A stretch of 64,000 nucleotides of DNA from Kribbella pratensis (GCF_004365355.1 NZ_SODP01000003.1:620001-684000); one strand, 5' to 3'; shown: positions 17,092-26,082, counted from the first letter of the stretch. Made by a program: numbers and translations. Notes: generated from the sequence alone by a model not told the origin.

Positions 17092-18802
17092 ACCACATCC
17101 GGCTGAGCCAGTCCGGGTGGGGGAGGACCTTGTCGGTCAGGATCGGCCAGATATAGGCGAAGTTCAGTACGACGAGGACGACGAACGCGCCGACCACCGC
17201 GCTGCCGATCAGCCGGCGCGGTGAAGCGCTGCTTATCGCCGTACCGGCCGAACTCGCCACGGTACTCGCCGCAGATCCGACGGCGGCACGGGCCGGCCCG
17301 AGGATCTTGCCCAGGATCAGCGCCACCGCCATCACGGTGAACGGGATCATCGTGACGGCGTAGAAGAAGAAGATCGGTCTGTCGTCGAACGCGAACCATG
17401 GCACCCAGCAGGTCACGAAGCCCACGATCGGTACGCCGTACCGCCAGTCGCGTGAGCCGATCCAGAAGACCAGCGCCGCGATCAGCGCGAGCGCGCCGCC
17501 CCACCACAGCAGCGGCGTACCGAGGGCAGAGATCACCTGCAGGCAGTTGGTCCCGGCGGGGGCGTTGCAGCCCGGCGTACCGGGTTTGATGTCGTTGACC
17601 GCGTCGAAGCCGATCGGGCGGGCGATGATCGGCCAGCCGGCCGGGTTCGACTGGTACGGGTGGGTGGCGTGCTTGATGTAGTCGCCGGTGTGGAACGCGA
17701 GCACTTCCTTGTGGTACTCGAGCAGTGACCGGAAGTCGTCGGGCACGACCTTCATCACGCCGTGTGCCGGATTGCTCGCAGCCCAGTTGTGGTCGTAGGC
17801 GTTGTCGTGCAGCAGCCAGCCGGTCCAGGTCGCGAGGTAGGTGATGCCGGCGACGAGCACCAGGCTGACGAACGCCGGGATGCCGTCGACCAGCGCCGAC
17901 TTCACGAACGCGAACCGTACGCCGAGGGCGCGTCGGGCGCCGAAGTCCCAGGCGAACGCGAGGACACCGAAGGCGGCGAGCGTCCAGACGGCGGACCACT
18001 TCGTGCCGAGCGCCAGGCCGAAGCAGACGCCGGCGGCGATGCGCCACGGGCGGATGAGCAGCCAGCGGCCGATCGTACGACGCGCGCCGTCGGGGGTCGG
18101 CGTGTCGAGGGACTCCGCGTGCCGGCGACGTGTCCAGTCACGGTCAGCGACCAGGCAGGAGACCGCTGCCACCAGCCAGAACGCGAGGAAGATGTCGAGG
18201 AGCGCGACCCGGGACATGACGAAGTGCAGGCCGTCGACGGCGAGCAGCAGGCCGGCGATCGAGCCGATCAGCGTCGAACGCGTCATCCGGCGTACCGTCC
18301 GGATCAGCAAGAGGACGGTGAGGGTGCCGAACAGGGCTGGCATGAAGCGCCAGCCGAACGTGTTCATCCCGAACAGCTGCTCGCCGGCCGCGATCATCCA
18401 CTTGCCGACCTCGGGGTGCACGGTCAGGCTCGGGGAGGGCTTGAAGACGTCCAGGTTGCCGCTCAGGATCGCCTTGTCGGCGGCGCCCTCGGGCTGGTCG
18501 ATGAATTGGCGCGCGTACCCGAACTTGAGCAGGCTGAACGCGTCCTTGGCGTAGTACGTCTCGTCGAAGACGAACTTCACCGGCGTACTGAGGTGCCAGA
18601 ACCGCAGGATGCCGGCCATCAGCGTGATCGCCAGCGTGGCGATCCAGCCGCCGTCGAAGTCCCGCGGCATGGGCGGGTACAGGCGCTCCTTGAGCGGCGG
18701 CAGCCGTCTCCCGAGCACGTCCCGCCCGAGCGTCTCCAGCCCCTCGCCGGCGTCGCTACGCCGCGCAGTCCCATCCTCGATCACAGCAGCCACGCCCGCC
18801 AT
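17075..18802 (-). CDS. pmt: Protein O-mannosyltransferase (dolichyl-phosphate-mannose-protein mannosyltransferase family)
   Basis: 575-aa polytopic membrane enzyme of family GT39 that transfers mannose from polyprenyl phosphate to secreted proteins. FDETYYAKDA in the first extracytoplasmic loop holds the catalytic Asp-Glu pair. VHPEVGKWMIAAGEQLFG and SRVALLDIFLAFWL are typical further motifs, and many transmembrane helices follow. It runs divergently from the VapB gene, with 83 nt between starts. Its position next to rsmI and metG is common in actinobacteria. Confidence 0.92.
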   Translation of the reverse strand: MAGVAAVIEDGTARRSDAGEGLETLGRDVLGRRLPPLKERLYPPMPRDFDGGWIATLAITLMAGILRFWHLSTPVKFVFDETYYAKDAFSLLKFGYARQFIDQPEGAADKAILSGNLDVFKPSPSLTVHPEVGKWMIAAGEQLFGMNTFGWRFMPALFGTLTVLLLIRTVRRMTRSTLIGSIAGLLLAVDGLHFVMSRVALLDIFLAFWLVAAVSCLVADRDWTRRRHAESLDTPTPDGARRTIGRWLLIRPWRIAAGVCFGLALGTKWSAVWTLAAFGVLAFAWDFGARRALGVRFAFVKSALVDGIPAFVSLVLVAGITYLATWTGWLLHDNAYDHNWAASNPAHGVMKVVPDDFRSLLEYHKEVLAFHTGDYIKHATHPYQSNPAGWPIIARPIGFDAVNDIKPGTPGCNAPAGTNCLQVISALGTPLLWWGGALALIAALVFWIGSRDWRYGVPIVGFVTCWVPWFAFDDRPIFFFYAVTMIPFTVMAVALILGKILGPARAAVGSAASTVASSAGTAISSASPRRLIGSAVVGAFVVLVVLNFAYIWPILTDKVLPHPDWLSRMWFKSWI

Positions 18803-18872
18803 CGTACGGACGCCCCGGTACCACCGCCTCCCCGCGGTTGTGGATAACCGGAACCAGCCGCGCCGAACCTCC

Positions 18873-18878
18873 TACAAT
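18873..18878 (+). promoter_or_regulatory. -10 box TACAAT, leaderless vapB promoter
   Basis: TACAAT ends 7 nt before the ATG at 18886, so the transcript should begin at or near the start codon. No clear -35 is visible. Confidence 0.5.
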
Positions 18879-18885
18879 CAGTCAC

Positions 18886-19125
18886 ATGAGCACGCCACGC
18901 GAGGAGCTGCACGCCTTGATCGACGAGCTGCCCGACGAAGCTGCCGCGGAGCTCGTGCCGGACATGCGGGAGATCCTCAAGCACCGCCTCGAGATGCGCC
19001 GCCGCCGGGCGACGGAGCCTCGACCGTGGCCGCCGTCGTGGTTCGGCGCCGGCGCAGGAAGCCGTCCGGACGTCGCACGGCAGAGCGAAGAGATCCTGCG
19101 AGACGAGCTCGGCCGCAGCGAGTGA
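18886..19125 (+). CDS. vapB: Antitoxin partner of VapC (VapB-like)
   Basis: 79 aa. The N-terminal half is helical and acidic (LHALIDELPDEAAAELVPDM) and the rest is basic, then Pro/Trp-rich (ATEPRPWPPSWFG), with a final helix suited to wrapping the toxin. I chose the ATG at 18886 because a TACAAT box precedes it by 7 nt. The stop overlaps the toxin start (GTGA), the usual arrangement of toxin-antitoxin pairs. The DNA-binding fold is not recognisable, so the antitoxin call rests mainly on context. Confidence 0.75.
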   Translation: MSTPREELHALIDELPDEAAAELVPDMREILKHRLEMRRRRATEPRPWPPSWFGAGAGSRPDVARQSEEILRDELGRSE

Positions 19126-19538
19126 TCGTCGTCGATACCGGCCCGCTCGTCGCCGCGGTGTTGTCCAACGACGACGACCACCGTGCCTGCGTCGACCTGT
19201 TCGCCGCCGCCCACCTCAACCGGGAGCAACTGGTTGTGCCGAGCTTCGTCATACCGGAGGTCTGTTACCTGATCCAGCGCGAGGTCGGTGCGAAAGTGGA
19301 AGCCGACTTTGTCGAGTCGCTCGCGGCGGGTGACTTTGCAGTTGCCGAGTGCGACTCGGAGCTCGAGCGCATCGCGGATCTCATGCACAAGTACGCCGAC
19401 CTGCCGCTGGGGCTAGCGGATGCCTCGGTGGTGGCGGTCGCGGAGGCGCTGGGTGCCCGGGAGGTTGCAACATTGGATCGTCGGCACTTCAGTGTTGTCC
19501 GGCCGCGGCACGTCGATGCTTTTACGCTGCTGCCATGA
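19122..19538 (+). CDS. vapC: VapC-like PIN-domain ribonuclease toxin
   Basis: 138 aa from GTG 19122. The PIN acidic residues are present: VIVVDTGPLVAAVLS (first Asp), VIPEVCYLIQRE (Glu), LGLADASVVAVAEALG (third Asp) and VATLDRRHF (fourth Asp). PIN toxins of this family cut tRNA or rRNA. Its stop codon overlaps the rsmI start by 4 nt (ATGA), so a toxin and a housekeeping 16S rRNA methyltransferase are translationally coupled. Confidence 0.88.
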   Translation: MIVVDTGPLVAAVLSNDDDHRACVDLFAAAHLNREQLVVPSFVIPEVCYLIQREVGAKVEADFVESLAAGDFAVAECDSELERIADLMHKYADLPLGLADASVVAVAEALGAREVATLDRRHFSVVRPRHVDAFTLLP

Positions 19539-20377
19539 CCGGGCGATTGGTGCTGGCGGGGACTCCTATCGGGGATGTTTCTGATGCTTCGGCGCGGTTG
19601 GGGCGGGTGCTCGCGGGGGCGGATGTGGTGGCTGCGGAGGATACGCGGCGGTTGCGGCGGTTGACGTCGGAGCTGGGGATCCAGCTGGGTGGGCGGGTCG
19701 TCAGTTACTTCGAGGGGAACGAGCGGGAGCGGACGCCGGAGTTGCTGCAGGCGTTGGTCGACGGACAGACCGTGGTGGTGGTGACCGACGCGGGGATGCC
19801 CAGCGTGTCGGATCCGGGGTATCGGCTGGTGGCAGCGGCGATCGAGGCTGAGGTCGACGTGACGGCCGTGCCGGGGCCTTCGGCGGTGTTGACGGCGCTG
19901 GCGCTGAGCGGGTTGCCGGTGGACCGGTTCACGTTCGAGGGGTTCCTGCCACGCAAGCCGGGGGAGCGCGGGCGGCGGCTCGACGAGCTCAAGGAGGAGC
20001 CGCGGACGATGGTCTTCTTCGAGGCGCCGCACCGGCTGACCGCGTCCCTGGAGGCGATGGCCGAGGCGTTCGGCGCGGATCGGCGTACGGCGGTGTGCCG
20101 GGAGCTGACCAAGACCTACGAAGAGGTCAGACGCGGTCCCCTCGACGAGCTCGTGACCTGGTCGAAGGACGGTGTCCGCGGCGAGATCACGATCGTCGTG
20201 GCCGGCGCCGACCCGCACAAGATCGTCACCGGCGAGGACCTCGCCCGGGAGGTCGCGAAGGACGAGGAAGCGGGTACGCACCGCAAACAAGCGATCGCTG
20301 ACGTCGCCAAGCGCTTCAACGTCCCGAAACGGACCGTGTACGACGCCGTACTGGCTGCACGAGACTCTGGTAAATAG
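19535..20377 (+). CDS. rsmI: 16S rRNA (cytidine-1402-2'-O)-methyltransferase
   Basis: 280 aa, SAM-dependent tetrapyrrole-methylase fold. Motifs seen are LAGTPIGDVSDAS at the N-terminus, AAEDTRRLRRL, VTDAGMPSVSDPGYRLV, AVPGPSAVLTALALSGLP and TMVFFEAPHRL, all typical of RsmI. It methylates C1402 in the decoding centre. The ATG overlaps the vapC stop, so it appears to be the third gene of the vapBC operon. metG follows with its own promoter-like box. Confidence 0.95.
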   Translation: MTGRLVLAGTPIGDVSDASARLGRVLAGADVVAAEDTRRLRRLTSELGIQLGGRVVSYFEGNERERTPELLQALVDGQTVVVVTDAGMPSVSDPGYRLVAAAIEAEVDVTAVPGPSAVLTALALSGLPVDRFTFEGFLPRKPGERGRRLDELKEEPRTMVFFEAPHRLTASLEAMAEAFGADRRTAVCRELTKTYEEVRRGPLDELVTWSKDGVRGEITIVVAGADPHKIVTGEDLAREVAKDEEAGTHRKQAIADVAKRFNVPKRTVYDAVLAARDSGK

Positions 20378-20393
20378 CATTCGCGCGCCCCAC

Positions 20394-20399
20394 TACGCT
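20394..20399 (+). promoter_or_regulatory. -10 box TACGCT, leaderless metG promoter
   Basis: TACGCT ends 6 nt before the metG ATG at 20406, in the short gap after rsmI, so metG can be expressed without the toxin operon. Confidence 0.45.
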
Positions 20400-20405
20400 T
20401 GAGAC

Positions 20406-21971
20406 ATGTCCGAGAAGGCCTATTACGTCACCACCCCGATCTACTACGTCACGGCCCCGCCGCACATCGGCAGCGCCTACACGACGGTGGCCGGGGACGT
20501 CCTGACGCGCTGGCACGCGCAGCGCGGCGAGCGCAAGTGGTACCTGACGGGTACCGACGAGCACGGCGAGAAGGTGATGCGCAGCGCCGAGGCGCAGGGC
20601 ATGACGCCGCAGGCGTGGACGGACAAGCTGGTCGAGGAGGCCTGGAAGCCGGCCTGGGTCGACGTCGACATCGCGTACGACGACTTCATCCGGACCACCG
20701 AGCAGCGCCACACCGAGCGGGTCCGCGAGTTCTGGCAGACGCTGTACGACAAGGGCGACGTCTACAAGGGCGAGTACGAGGGCCTGTACTGCGTGGGCTG
20801 TGAGGAGTTCAAGCTCCCCGCGGACATCCGGACCGACGAAGACGGCACGCAGCGGTGCATGATCCACGGCACCGAGCTGGAGACGGTCTCGGAGACCAAC
20901 TACTTCTTCCGGCTCTCGGCGTACGCCGACAAGCTGCTCGCGCTGTACGACGAGCAGCCGGACTTCGTCGCGCCCGCCAGCGCCCGCAACGAGGTGATCG
21001 CGTTCGTCAAGCAGGGCCTGCAGGACCTGTCGATCACCCGCTCGACCTTCGACTGGGGCATCCCGGTGCCGTGGGACGAGGACCACGTTCTGTACGTGTG
21101 GATCGACGCGCTGCTCAACTACGTGACGGCCGCGGGCTACGGCACCGACCCGAAGCGGTTCGAGGAGCTGTGGCCGGTCGACGTGCACCTGGTCGGGAAG
21201 GACATCCTCCGGTTCCACGCGGTGATCTGGCCGGCCATGCTGATGGCTGCCGGTGTCGCCGTGCCTCGCCAGGTGTTCGCGCACGGCTGGCTGCTGGTCG
21301 GCGGCGAGAAGATGAGCAAGTCGAAGCTGACCGCGATCGCGCCGCACGAGATCACCGACCACTTCGGCTCGGACGCGTTCCGGTACTACTTCCTGCGCAC
21401 GATCCAGTTCGGTTCGGACGGCTCGTTCTCCTGGGAGCACCTGAGCGCGGTCTACACCTCCGAGCTCGCGAACGGCCTGGGCAACCTGGCCAGCCGGATC
21501 GCGGCGATGGTCGGCAAGTACTTCGACGGCGTGCTGCCGGAGCCGACTGACCACGGACCGGCCGAGCAGGCGCTGGCGGACAAGCTCGCGCAGACCGTGG
21601 CCACTGCGGACAAGGCTCTGGACACGCTGGCGTTCCAGGACGCGCTCGCCGCGATCAACGACCTCGTCGGCGCGGTCAACGGGTATGTCACGGAGCAGGA
21701 GCCGTGGAAGGTCGCGAAGGACGATTCGAAGCGGGACCGCCTCGCCACGATCCTGTACTCCGCGGCCGAGACGCTGCGCGCGGTCGCCGTACTGCACAAC
21801 CCGACGATGCCGAAGACGTCCGCGAAGCTGTGGGAGCTGCTCGGCGCCGAGGAGAAGCTGGGCGCGCTGAAGGACCAGCGGGTGCAGGACGCCGGGACCT
21901 GGGGCCAGCTGCCGGCCGGCTCAAAGCTGACCAAGGGAGAGCCGCTCTTCCCGCGGCTCGAAGAGAACTGA
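20406..21971 (+). CDS. metG: Methionyl-tRNA synthetase
   Basis: 521-aa class I synthetase charging tRNA-Met. The HIGH-type motif is PPHIGSAYT (~18-26) and the KMSKS loop is EKMSKSKL (~302-309). The connective insertion has a zinc-knuckle-like set (YCVGCEEF, then CMIHG). WIPVPWDED and LYVWIDALLNY type segments shape the Met pocket. It lacks the C-terminal tRNA-binding dimerisation domain of the long form. A strong terminator follows. Confidence 0.97.
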   Translation: MSEKAYYVTTPIYYVTAPPHIGSAYTTVAGDVLTRWHAQRGERKWYLTGTDEHGEKVMRSAEAQGMTPQAWTDKLVEEAWKPAWVDVDIAYDDFIRTTEQRHTERVREFWQTLYDKGDVYKGEYEGLYCVGCEEFKLPADIRTDEDGTQRCMIHGTELETVSETNYFFRLSAYADKLLALYDEQPDFVAPASARNEVIAFVKQGLQDLSITRSTFDWGIPVPWDEDHVLYVWIDALLNYVTAAGYGTDPKRFEELWPVDVHLVGKDILRFHAVIWPAMLMAAGVAVPRQVFAHGWLLVGGEKMSKSKLTAIAPHEITDHFGSDAFRYYFLRTIQFGSDGSFSWEHLSAVYTSELANGLGNLASRIAAMVGKYFDGVLPEPTDHGPAEQALADKLAQTVATADKALDTLAFQDALAAINDLVGAVNGYVTEQEPWKVAKDDSKRDRLATILYSAAETLRAVAVLHNPTMPKTSAKLWELLGAEEKLGALKDQRVQDAGTWGQLPAGSKLTKGEPLFPRLEEN

Positions 21972-21985
21972 TCGGAACAAACTGA

Positions 21986-22016
21986 CGCCGCCGCCCGGGA
22001 ATGCCGGGCGGCGGCG
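21986..22016 (+). terminator. Rho-independent terminator after metG
   Basis: Perfect 13-bp stem CGCCGCCGCCCGG (21986-21998) with its complement at 22004-22016, loop GAATG, then CAGCCTTTTCTT, one of the few T-tracts in the window. Confidence 0.9.
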
Positions 22017-22059
22017 CAGCCTTTTCTTGTAGCAACAACCAAGTCGAGGAGGCTGTCGC

Positions 22060-22971
22060 ATGCGGGCTGTGGTGTTCGAGGAGTACGGCGATCCCGAGGT
22101 ACTCAAGGTGCAGGACGTGCCGGAGCCGCATGCGGGCCCCGGGCAGGTGCGGATCAAGGTGCACGCGGCCGGTGTGAACCCGTACGACACGAAGATCCGC
22201 CGAGGCTTCACGAAAGATTTCGCGCCGGCGAAATTCCCCGCGATCCCGGGGTTCGAGGTCGCCGGGGTGGTGGACGAGGCCGGTGACGGTGCTGCCTTCG
22301 CGGTCGGCGACGAGGTCGTCGGCTGGTCGACCGGCGGTTCGTACGCCGAATACGCGCTCGGCGGCAACGTGACCCGCAAGCCCGCGGGCCTCGGCTGGGA
22401 GCAGGCCGTCGGCGTACCCGTGGCCGGCGAGACCTCGCAGCGGGTGCTGGACCTGCTTGGTGTGAAGTCGGGCGAGACGATCCTGATCCACGGTGCGGCC
22501 GGGGCGGTCGGCTCGGTCGCCGTACAGCTGGCTGTGGCGGCCGGTCTCACGGTGATCGGTACGGCGTCTCCCGCGAACCACGACTACCTGCGCTCGATCG
22601 GCGCGATCCCGGTGGCGTACGGCGACGGTCTGCTCGAGCGGGTCCGCGAAGCGGCGCCGCATAGCGTCGACGCGGTGTTCGACACCGCCGGTATGGGCGG
22701 TCTCGAGGAGTCGATCGAGCTCCGGGGCGGCACCGACCGGATCGTCACCATCGCCGACTTCGGCGCGGCCGAGCTCGGCATCCAGGTCTCCGGGCGTGGC
22801 ACAGGCACCCCCGAGGAGGTCCGTGCCGCCCTCGACGCCCAGCTCCAGGCGGCCGCCGACGGCAAGCTCACGATCCGGATCGCCGGGACCTTCGCCCTCG
22901 CGGACGCAAGCAAGGCCCAGGCGCTGAGCGAGTCGGGCCACGCCCGCGGCAAGATCGTCGTAGTTCCGTAG
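22060..22971 (+). CDS. NADP-dependent quinone oxidoreductase-like protein (MDR superfamily, zinc-free)
   Basis: 303 aa. The GroES-like N-terminal domain has VHAAGVNPYDTKIRRG and IPGFEVAGVVDEAG. The Rossmann half contains LIHGAAGAVGSVAVQLA, the nucleotide-binding loop of the QOR branch of medium-chain dehydrogenases. Zinc-ligand cysteines are absent, as in quinone reductases. The gene has a good GAGGAGG site and stands alone between a terminator and a repeat element. The natural substrate is unknown. Confidence 0.88.
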   Translation: MRAVVFEEYGDPEVLKVQDVPEPHAGPGQVRIKVHAAGVNPYDTKIRRGFTKDFAPAKFPAIPGFEVAGVVDEAGDGAAFAVGDEVVGWSTGGSYAEYALGGNVTRKPAGLGWEQAVGVPVAGETSQRVLDLLGVKSGETILIHGAAGAVGSVAVQLAVAAGLTVIGTASPANHDYLRSIGAIPVAYGDGLLERVREAAPHSVDAVFDTAGMGGLEESIELRGGTDRIVTIADFGAAELGIQVSGRGTGTPEEVRAALDAQLQAAADGKLTIRIAGTFALADASKAQALSESGHARGKIVVVP

Positions 22972-22980
22972 GCGGACCTC

Positions 22981-23066
22981 CACCACTGATCAACCTGCGT
23001 CCACGACGGCGCGGCGCCGCGGCTCAGGCGTAGACCCGGACGGCTGCCGCCGGTTGATCAGTGGTG
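22981..23066. repeat. Interspersed inverted-repeat element, copy 2
   Basis: Arms CACCACTGATCAACC (22981-22995) and GGTTGATCAGTGGTG (23052-23066) are a perfect 15-bp inverted repeat 56 nt apart. Arm sequence, spacing and interior GGCTCA/GGCTGCC words match the element at 6504-6583. It fills the gap between two convergent genes and could also end transcription. Confidence 0.75.
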
Positions 23067-23077
23067 CGGGTACTGCC

Positions 23078-23989
23078 TCAGGCATAGGCGAACCGGGACT
23101 GCGGCGTCGGGACGTCGTCCACGCGTGGGTCCCAGCGATCGACGAATGTCACCCCGGGCGGGACCTCGATGGATTTCGTCGATGTCCAGCCGCGGGTGAG
23201 GGTCGGGAAGTCCGGCACGTCCGGGTGGTAGTGCGGCTTGCCGGTGCCGAGGAGGTCGCGCGCCATCGGTGCGCTGCGTGCCTGGTACCGGAAGTCGGCG
23301 GAGAGCCGCAGCCGCTTGGTCCGGTTCGGCATCGCGCCGTGCACGGTCAGGCTCCCGAACAGCAGCACGTCGCCCGGCTGGTACGACGTCGTACGCCACT
23401 CCGGATGGTTCTCGTCGGCCTCGGCCCGCATCATCCCCGGCCCGTCGGACGCCTTCACCGGCAGTACGCCGAGCCGTGGCGACCCGGCGTACACCCGCAG
23501 CCCGCCGATCTCCGGCGGCGCCGGGCTCAGCGGGAGCCAGGTGGTCAGTGTGTCGACGCACCCCTGGATGAACCGGTAGTCCTGATGGATCGGCGTCGGA
23601 TTCGCACCCGGCGACGGCGGCGCGATCCGGCAGATGTGCGCCGGATGCGCGAACGCCTCCTCACCCAGCAACTGCGAAGCGAGCCCGATCAACTCCGGCC
23701 GTACGGCGAGTTCGTGGAACGCCTGCGTGCTCTGGATCGCCGTATATGCACCGAAGAACCCTGCCGACCCCTCCTCGACAGCCCGCCCCGAAGCCACCAA
23801 CTCCCGCGGATCCGCATCCCGCGCCAACCAGTCACTGTCGTACAAGATCCGCGCCAGCTGCTCGTGCACATCGGTGACCACCTGAACCGGCAACAACCCC
23901 CGAAAGAACAGGTAGCCATCCGCCCCGAGCCGCTGCCGCAGTACGGCGTCGTCCGCCCGATCGGCGTACGAGTCGGTCAGTTCCTTCAT
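23078..23989 (-). CDS. Phytanoyl-CoA dioxygenase (PhyH) family protein
   Basis: 303 aa, Fe(II)/2-oxoglutarate oxygenase fold. Metal ligands are His135 and Asp137 (PTPIHQDYRF) and His217 (SLTVHGAMPNRT); the Arg-rich stretch after it would bind 2-oxoglutarate. ATG 23989 overlaps the stop of the binding-protein gene (ATGA), so it is the last gene of the sugar-uptake operon. PhyH relatives oxidise many small molecules. An enzyme acting on the imported compound is suggested by context but the substrate is unknown. Confidence 0.87.
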   Translation of the reverse strand: MKELTDSYADRADDAVLRQRLGADGYLFFRGLLPVQVVTDVHEQLARILYDSDWLARDADPRELVASGRAVEEGSAGFFGAYTAIQSTQAFHELAVRPELIGLASQLLGEEAFAHPAHICRIAPPSPGANPTPIHQDYRFIQGCVDTLTTWLPLSPAPPEIGGLRVYAGSPRLGVLPVKASDGPGMMRAEADENHPEWRTTSYQPGDVLLFGSLTVHGAMPNRTKRLRLSADFRYQARSAPMARDLLGTGKPHYHPDVPDFPTLTRGWTSTKSIEVPPGVTFVDRWDPRVDDVPTPQSRFAYA

Positions 23990-25260
23990 CTGTCGTTTCC
24001 GATCTTGTCCATGGTGGCGGCGATGTCCTGGACGGGGGTCTTGTCGAGGAAGAGGTCGTTGGCGGCCTTGTTGATTTCGGTGGACTTCGAGGTCCAGCCG
24101 TCGGCGATCGGGAGGTTGACCGTGCTGCCGGCGGCGGAGTCGAGGAAGGGCTGGACATCGATGCCCTTCTTCTGCCAGAACGCCTGGTAGCCGGCGCCGG
24201 CGTCGGTGAGGGCCGGGATGATGTAGCCCGCGTCGCCCATCAGGCGTTGTGCTTTCTCCGTGCCGAGGAAGGCGACCAGCTTGCCGGCCTCCTCCGGGTG
24301 CTTGGTCTTCGCGAACATCGTCTCGGCGAGGCCGTTGATCACCACCGTGCGTCCGGCGGGTCCGGCCGGCATCGCGGCGACACCGATCGGGAACTTCACC
24401 TCGGGCAGCGCGAACGGGAGCAGGGCGTTGTTCGCCGGGAACATCGCGACCTCGCCCCGATAGAACATCTCGGTCGCCTGTCCGGTCGGTGGGTTGGTCC
24501 GCGTGCCGTCCGGCGACACCTTCCATTTGAAGATCAGGTCACGGGCGAACTGCAGCGCCTCGACCGACTTCTGGCCGGCGAAGTCGAACGTGCCGTACGG
24601 CTTGTCCATCGCGTGGCCGCCGTTCGAGGCGATCCAGTTCAGCCACTGCGTCTGGTTGTGGTTCCACGAGCAGAAGCCCCACTGCTTGGTGCCGACGGTC
24701 AGCTTGCGTGCGACCTCGAGGAAGCTGCCCGAACCGTCCGGCGCCCAGGTCAGCTCGGCCGGCATCGTCACGCCGGCCTTCTTGAACAGGTCCTTGTTGT
24801 ACAGCAGCCCGACGATGCCCATGTCCTTGGGCATCCCCAGTTGTTTGTCCTCGAACTTGTAGGACTGCACGACGTTCGGGTTGTACGCGTCGAGCTTGAG
24901 CCCGGCCTTCGAGATCAGGTCGTCGAGCGGCGCGAGCACGCCCTTGCCGGCGAAGTCGGGGAAGTAGTCGACGGTCAGCCAGAACACGTCCGGCGCCTTG
25001 CCGCTGGCCAGTTCGGTGGTGAGCTTGGTCCAGTACTGGTCCCACGGCAGCACCTCCATCCGGACCGTGATGTCCGGGTTCTCCTTCGTGAACTCCGCGA
25101 ACACCGCCTTGTAGCCGATCTCCTGCTGCTCGTCCCACAGGCGGTAGACGAGCTCGACCTTGCCGCCGCCACTGCTCGCCTTGTCGTTCGACGAGCCGCA
25201 GCCCGCGAGGGCGAGCACACTTCCGGCGCCGATCAGAAAAGTCCTCCTGGACAAAGACAT
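23986..25260 (-). CDS. Sugar ABC transporter substrate-binding lipoprotein
   Basis: 424 aa. The twin-arginine-like N-terminus (SRRTFLIGAG) and lipobox LALAGC (Cys21) indicate a lipid-anchored extracellular receptor. The body matches family 1 extracellular solute-binding proteins (VEFT-type core: PDITVRMEVLPWDQYWTKL, KAPDVFWLTVDYFPDFAGKG, MPKDMGIVGLLYNKDLFKKA). It follows the two permease genes by 12 nt with no ATPase in the operon; such systems usually share a MsiK-type ATPase encoded elsewhere. Next to a GH36 enzyme, alpha-galactosides are the likely ligands. Confidence 0.92.
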   Translation of the reverse strand: MSLSRRTFLIGAGSVLALAGCGSSNDKASSGGGKVELVYRLWDEQQEIGYKAVFAEFTKENPDITVRMEVLPWDQYWTKLTTELASGKAPDVFWLTVDYFPDFAGKGVLAPLDDLISKAGLKLDAYNPNVVQSYKFEDKQLGMPKDMGIVGLLYNKDLFKKAGVTMPAELTWAPDGSGSFLEVARKLTVGTKQWGFCSWNHNQTQWLNWIASNGGHAMDKPYGTFDFAGQKSVEALQFARDLIFKWKVSPDGTRTNPPTGQATEMFYRGEVAMFPANNALLPFALPEVKFPIGVAAMPAGPAGRTVVINGLAETMFAKTKHPEEAGKLVAFLGTEKAQRLMGDAGYIIPALTDAGAGYQAFWQKKGIDVQPFLDSAAGSTVNLPIADGWTSKSTEINKAANDLFLDKTPVQDIAATMDKIGNDR

Positions 25261-25272
25261 GAGAGCCTCCGA

Positions 25273-26082
25273 CTACTTGAGCCCGGTAACTGCGACCGAG
25301 CGGACGATGAAGCGCTGGAAGACGATGAACAGGACCAGCAGCGGCGCCAGCGCGATCAGGCTGCCGGCCATCACGGCGTTGTAGTCGACGCCGATCTCCC
25401 CCTTGAACAAGGCGATCCCGACCGACAACAGCCGCTTGTCCTCGCTGCTGGTGATGATCAGCGGCCAGAGGAAGCTGTTCCAGTTGGCCACCACGGCGAG
25501 TGTGGTGACGGTGACCAGGATCGGTTTCGACAACGGCAGCACGATCGACACCAGCGTCCGGACCCGCCCGGCGCCGTCGATCCGGGCGGCGTCCTCGAGA
25601 TCCGCGGGAATGCCGCGGAAGAACTGGCGGAGCAGGAAGATCGCGTACGGCGTACCGAGCATCGTCGGCAGCATCAGGCCGGCCCAGGTGTCGACCAGGC
25701 CGAGCTTCTGCATCATCAGGTACAGCGGGATCATCGTGACCACCGGCGGCACCATCAATGTCGACAGATAGACCCAGAACAACGCGTCCCGGCCGGGGAA
25801 CGACAGCCGCGCGAAGGCGTACGCCGCCAGCACCGCGAACACGACCTGGCCGAGGGTGATCCCGGCCGTGACGAGCGTCGTGTTGACCAGGTAGCCGCCG
25901 AAACCGGATGCGAACAGCCGGTGGAACGCCGCCGTGCTGGGCGGCACGCCGGGCTCCCACGGCATCGTCTCCGACAGTTGCCCCGGCCCCTTGAACGCGG
26001 TGAGCACGGTCAGGAAGTACGGGAAGATCGCGAGCACGCAGCCGGTCACCAGGACCGCGTACACGAAGATGCGCAGTTTCAT
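25273..26082 (-). CDS. Carbohydrate ABC transporter permease, MalG type
   Basis: 269 aa with six predicted transmembrane helices. The EAA loop that docks the ATPase is near residues 170-190 (EDAARIDGAGRVRTLVSIVL). It starts within the last codons of the MalF-type gene (4-nt overlap) and precedes the binding protein. It forms one half of the sugar channel. Confidence 0.93.
   Translation of the reverse strand: MKLRIFVYAVLVTGCVLAIFPYFLTVLTAFKGPGQLSETMPWEPGVPPSTAAFHRLFASGFGGYLVNTTLVTAGITLGQVVFAVLAAYAFARLSFPGRDALFWVYLSTLMVPPVVTMIPLYLMMQKLGLVDTWAGLMLPTMLGTPYAIFLLRQFFRGIPADLEDAARIDGAGRVRTLVSIVLPLSKPILVTVTTLAVVANWNSFLWPLIITSSEDKRLLSVGIALFKGEIGVDYNAVMAGSLIALAPLLVLFIVFQRFIVRSVAVTGLK

Noticed and set aside
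18609..19121. Longer VapC starting 171 codons upstream
   Set aside because: The extension runs antisense to the pmt 5' region and across vapB; the PIN fold begins at GTG 19122.
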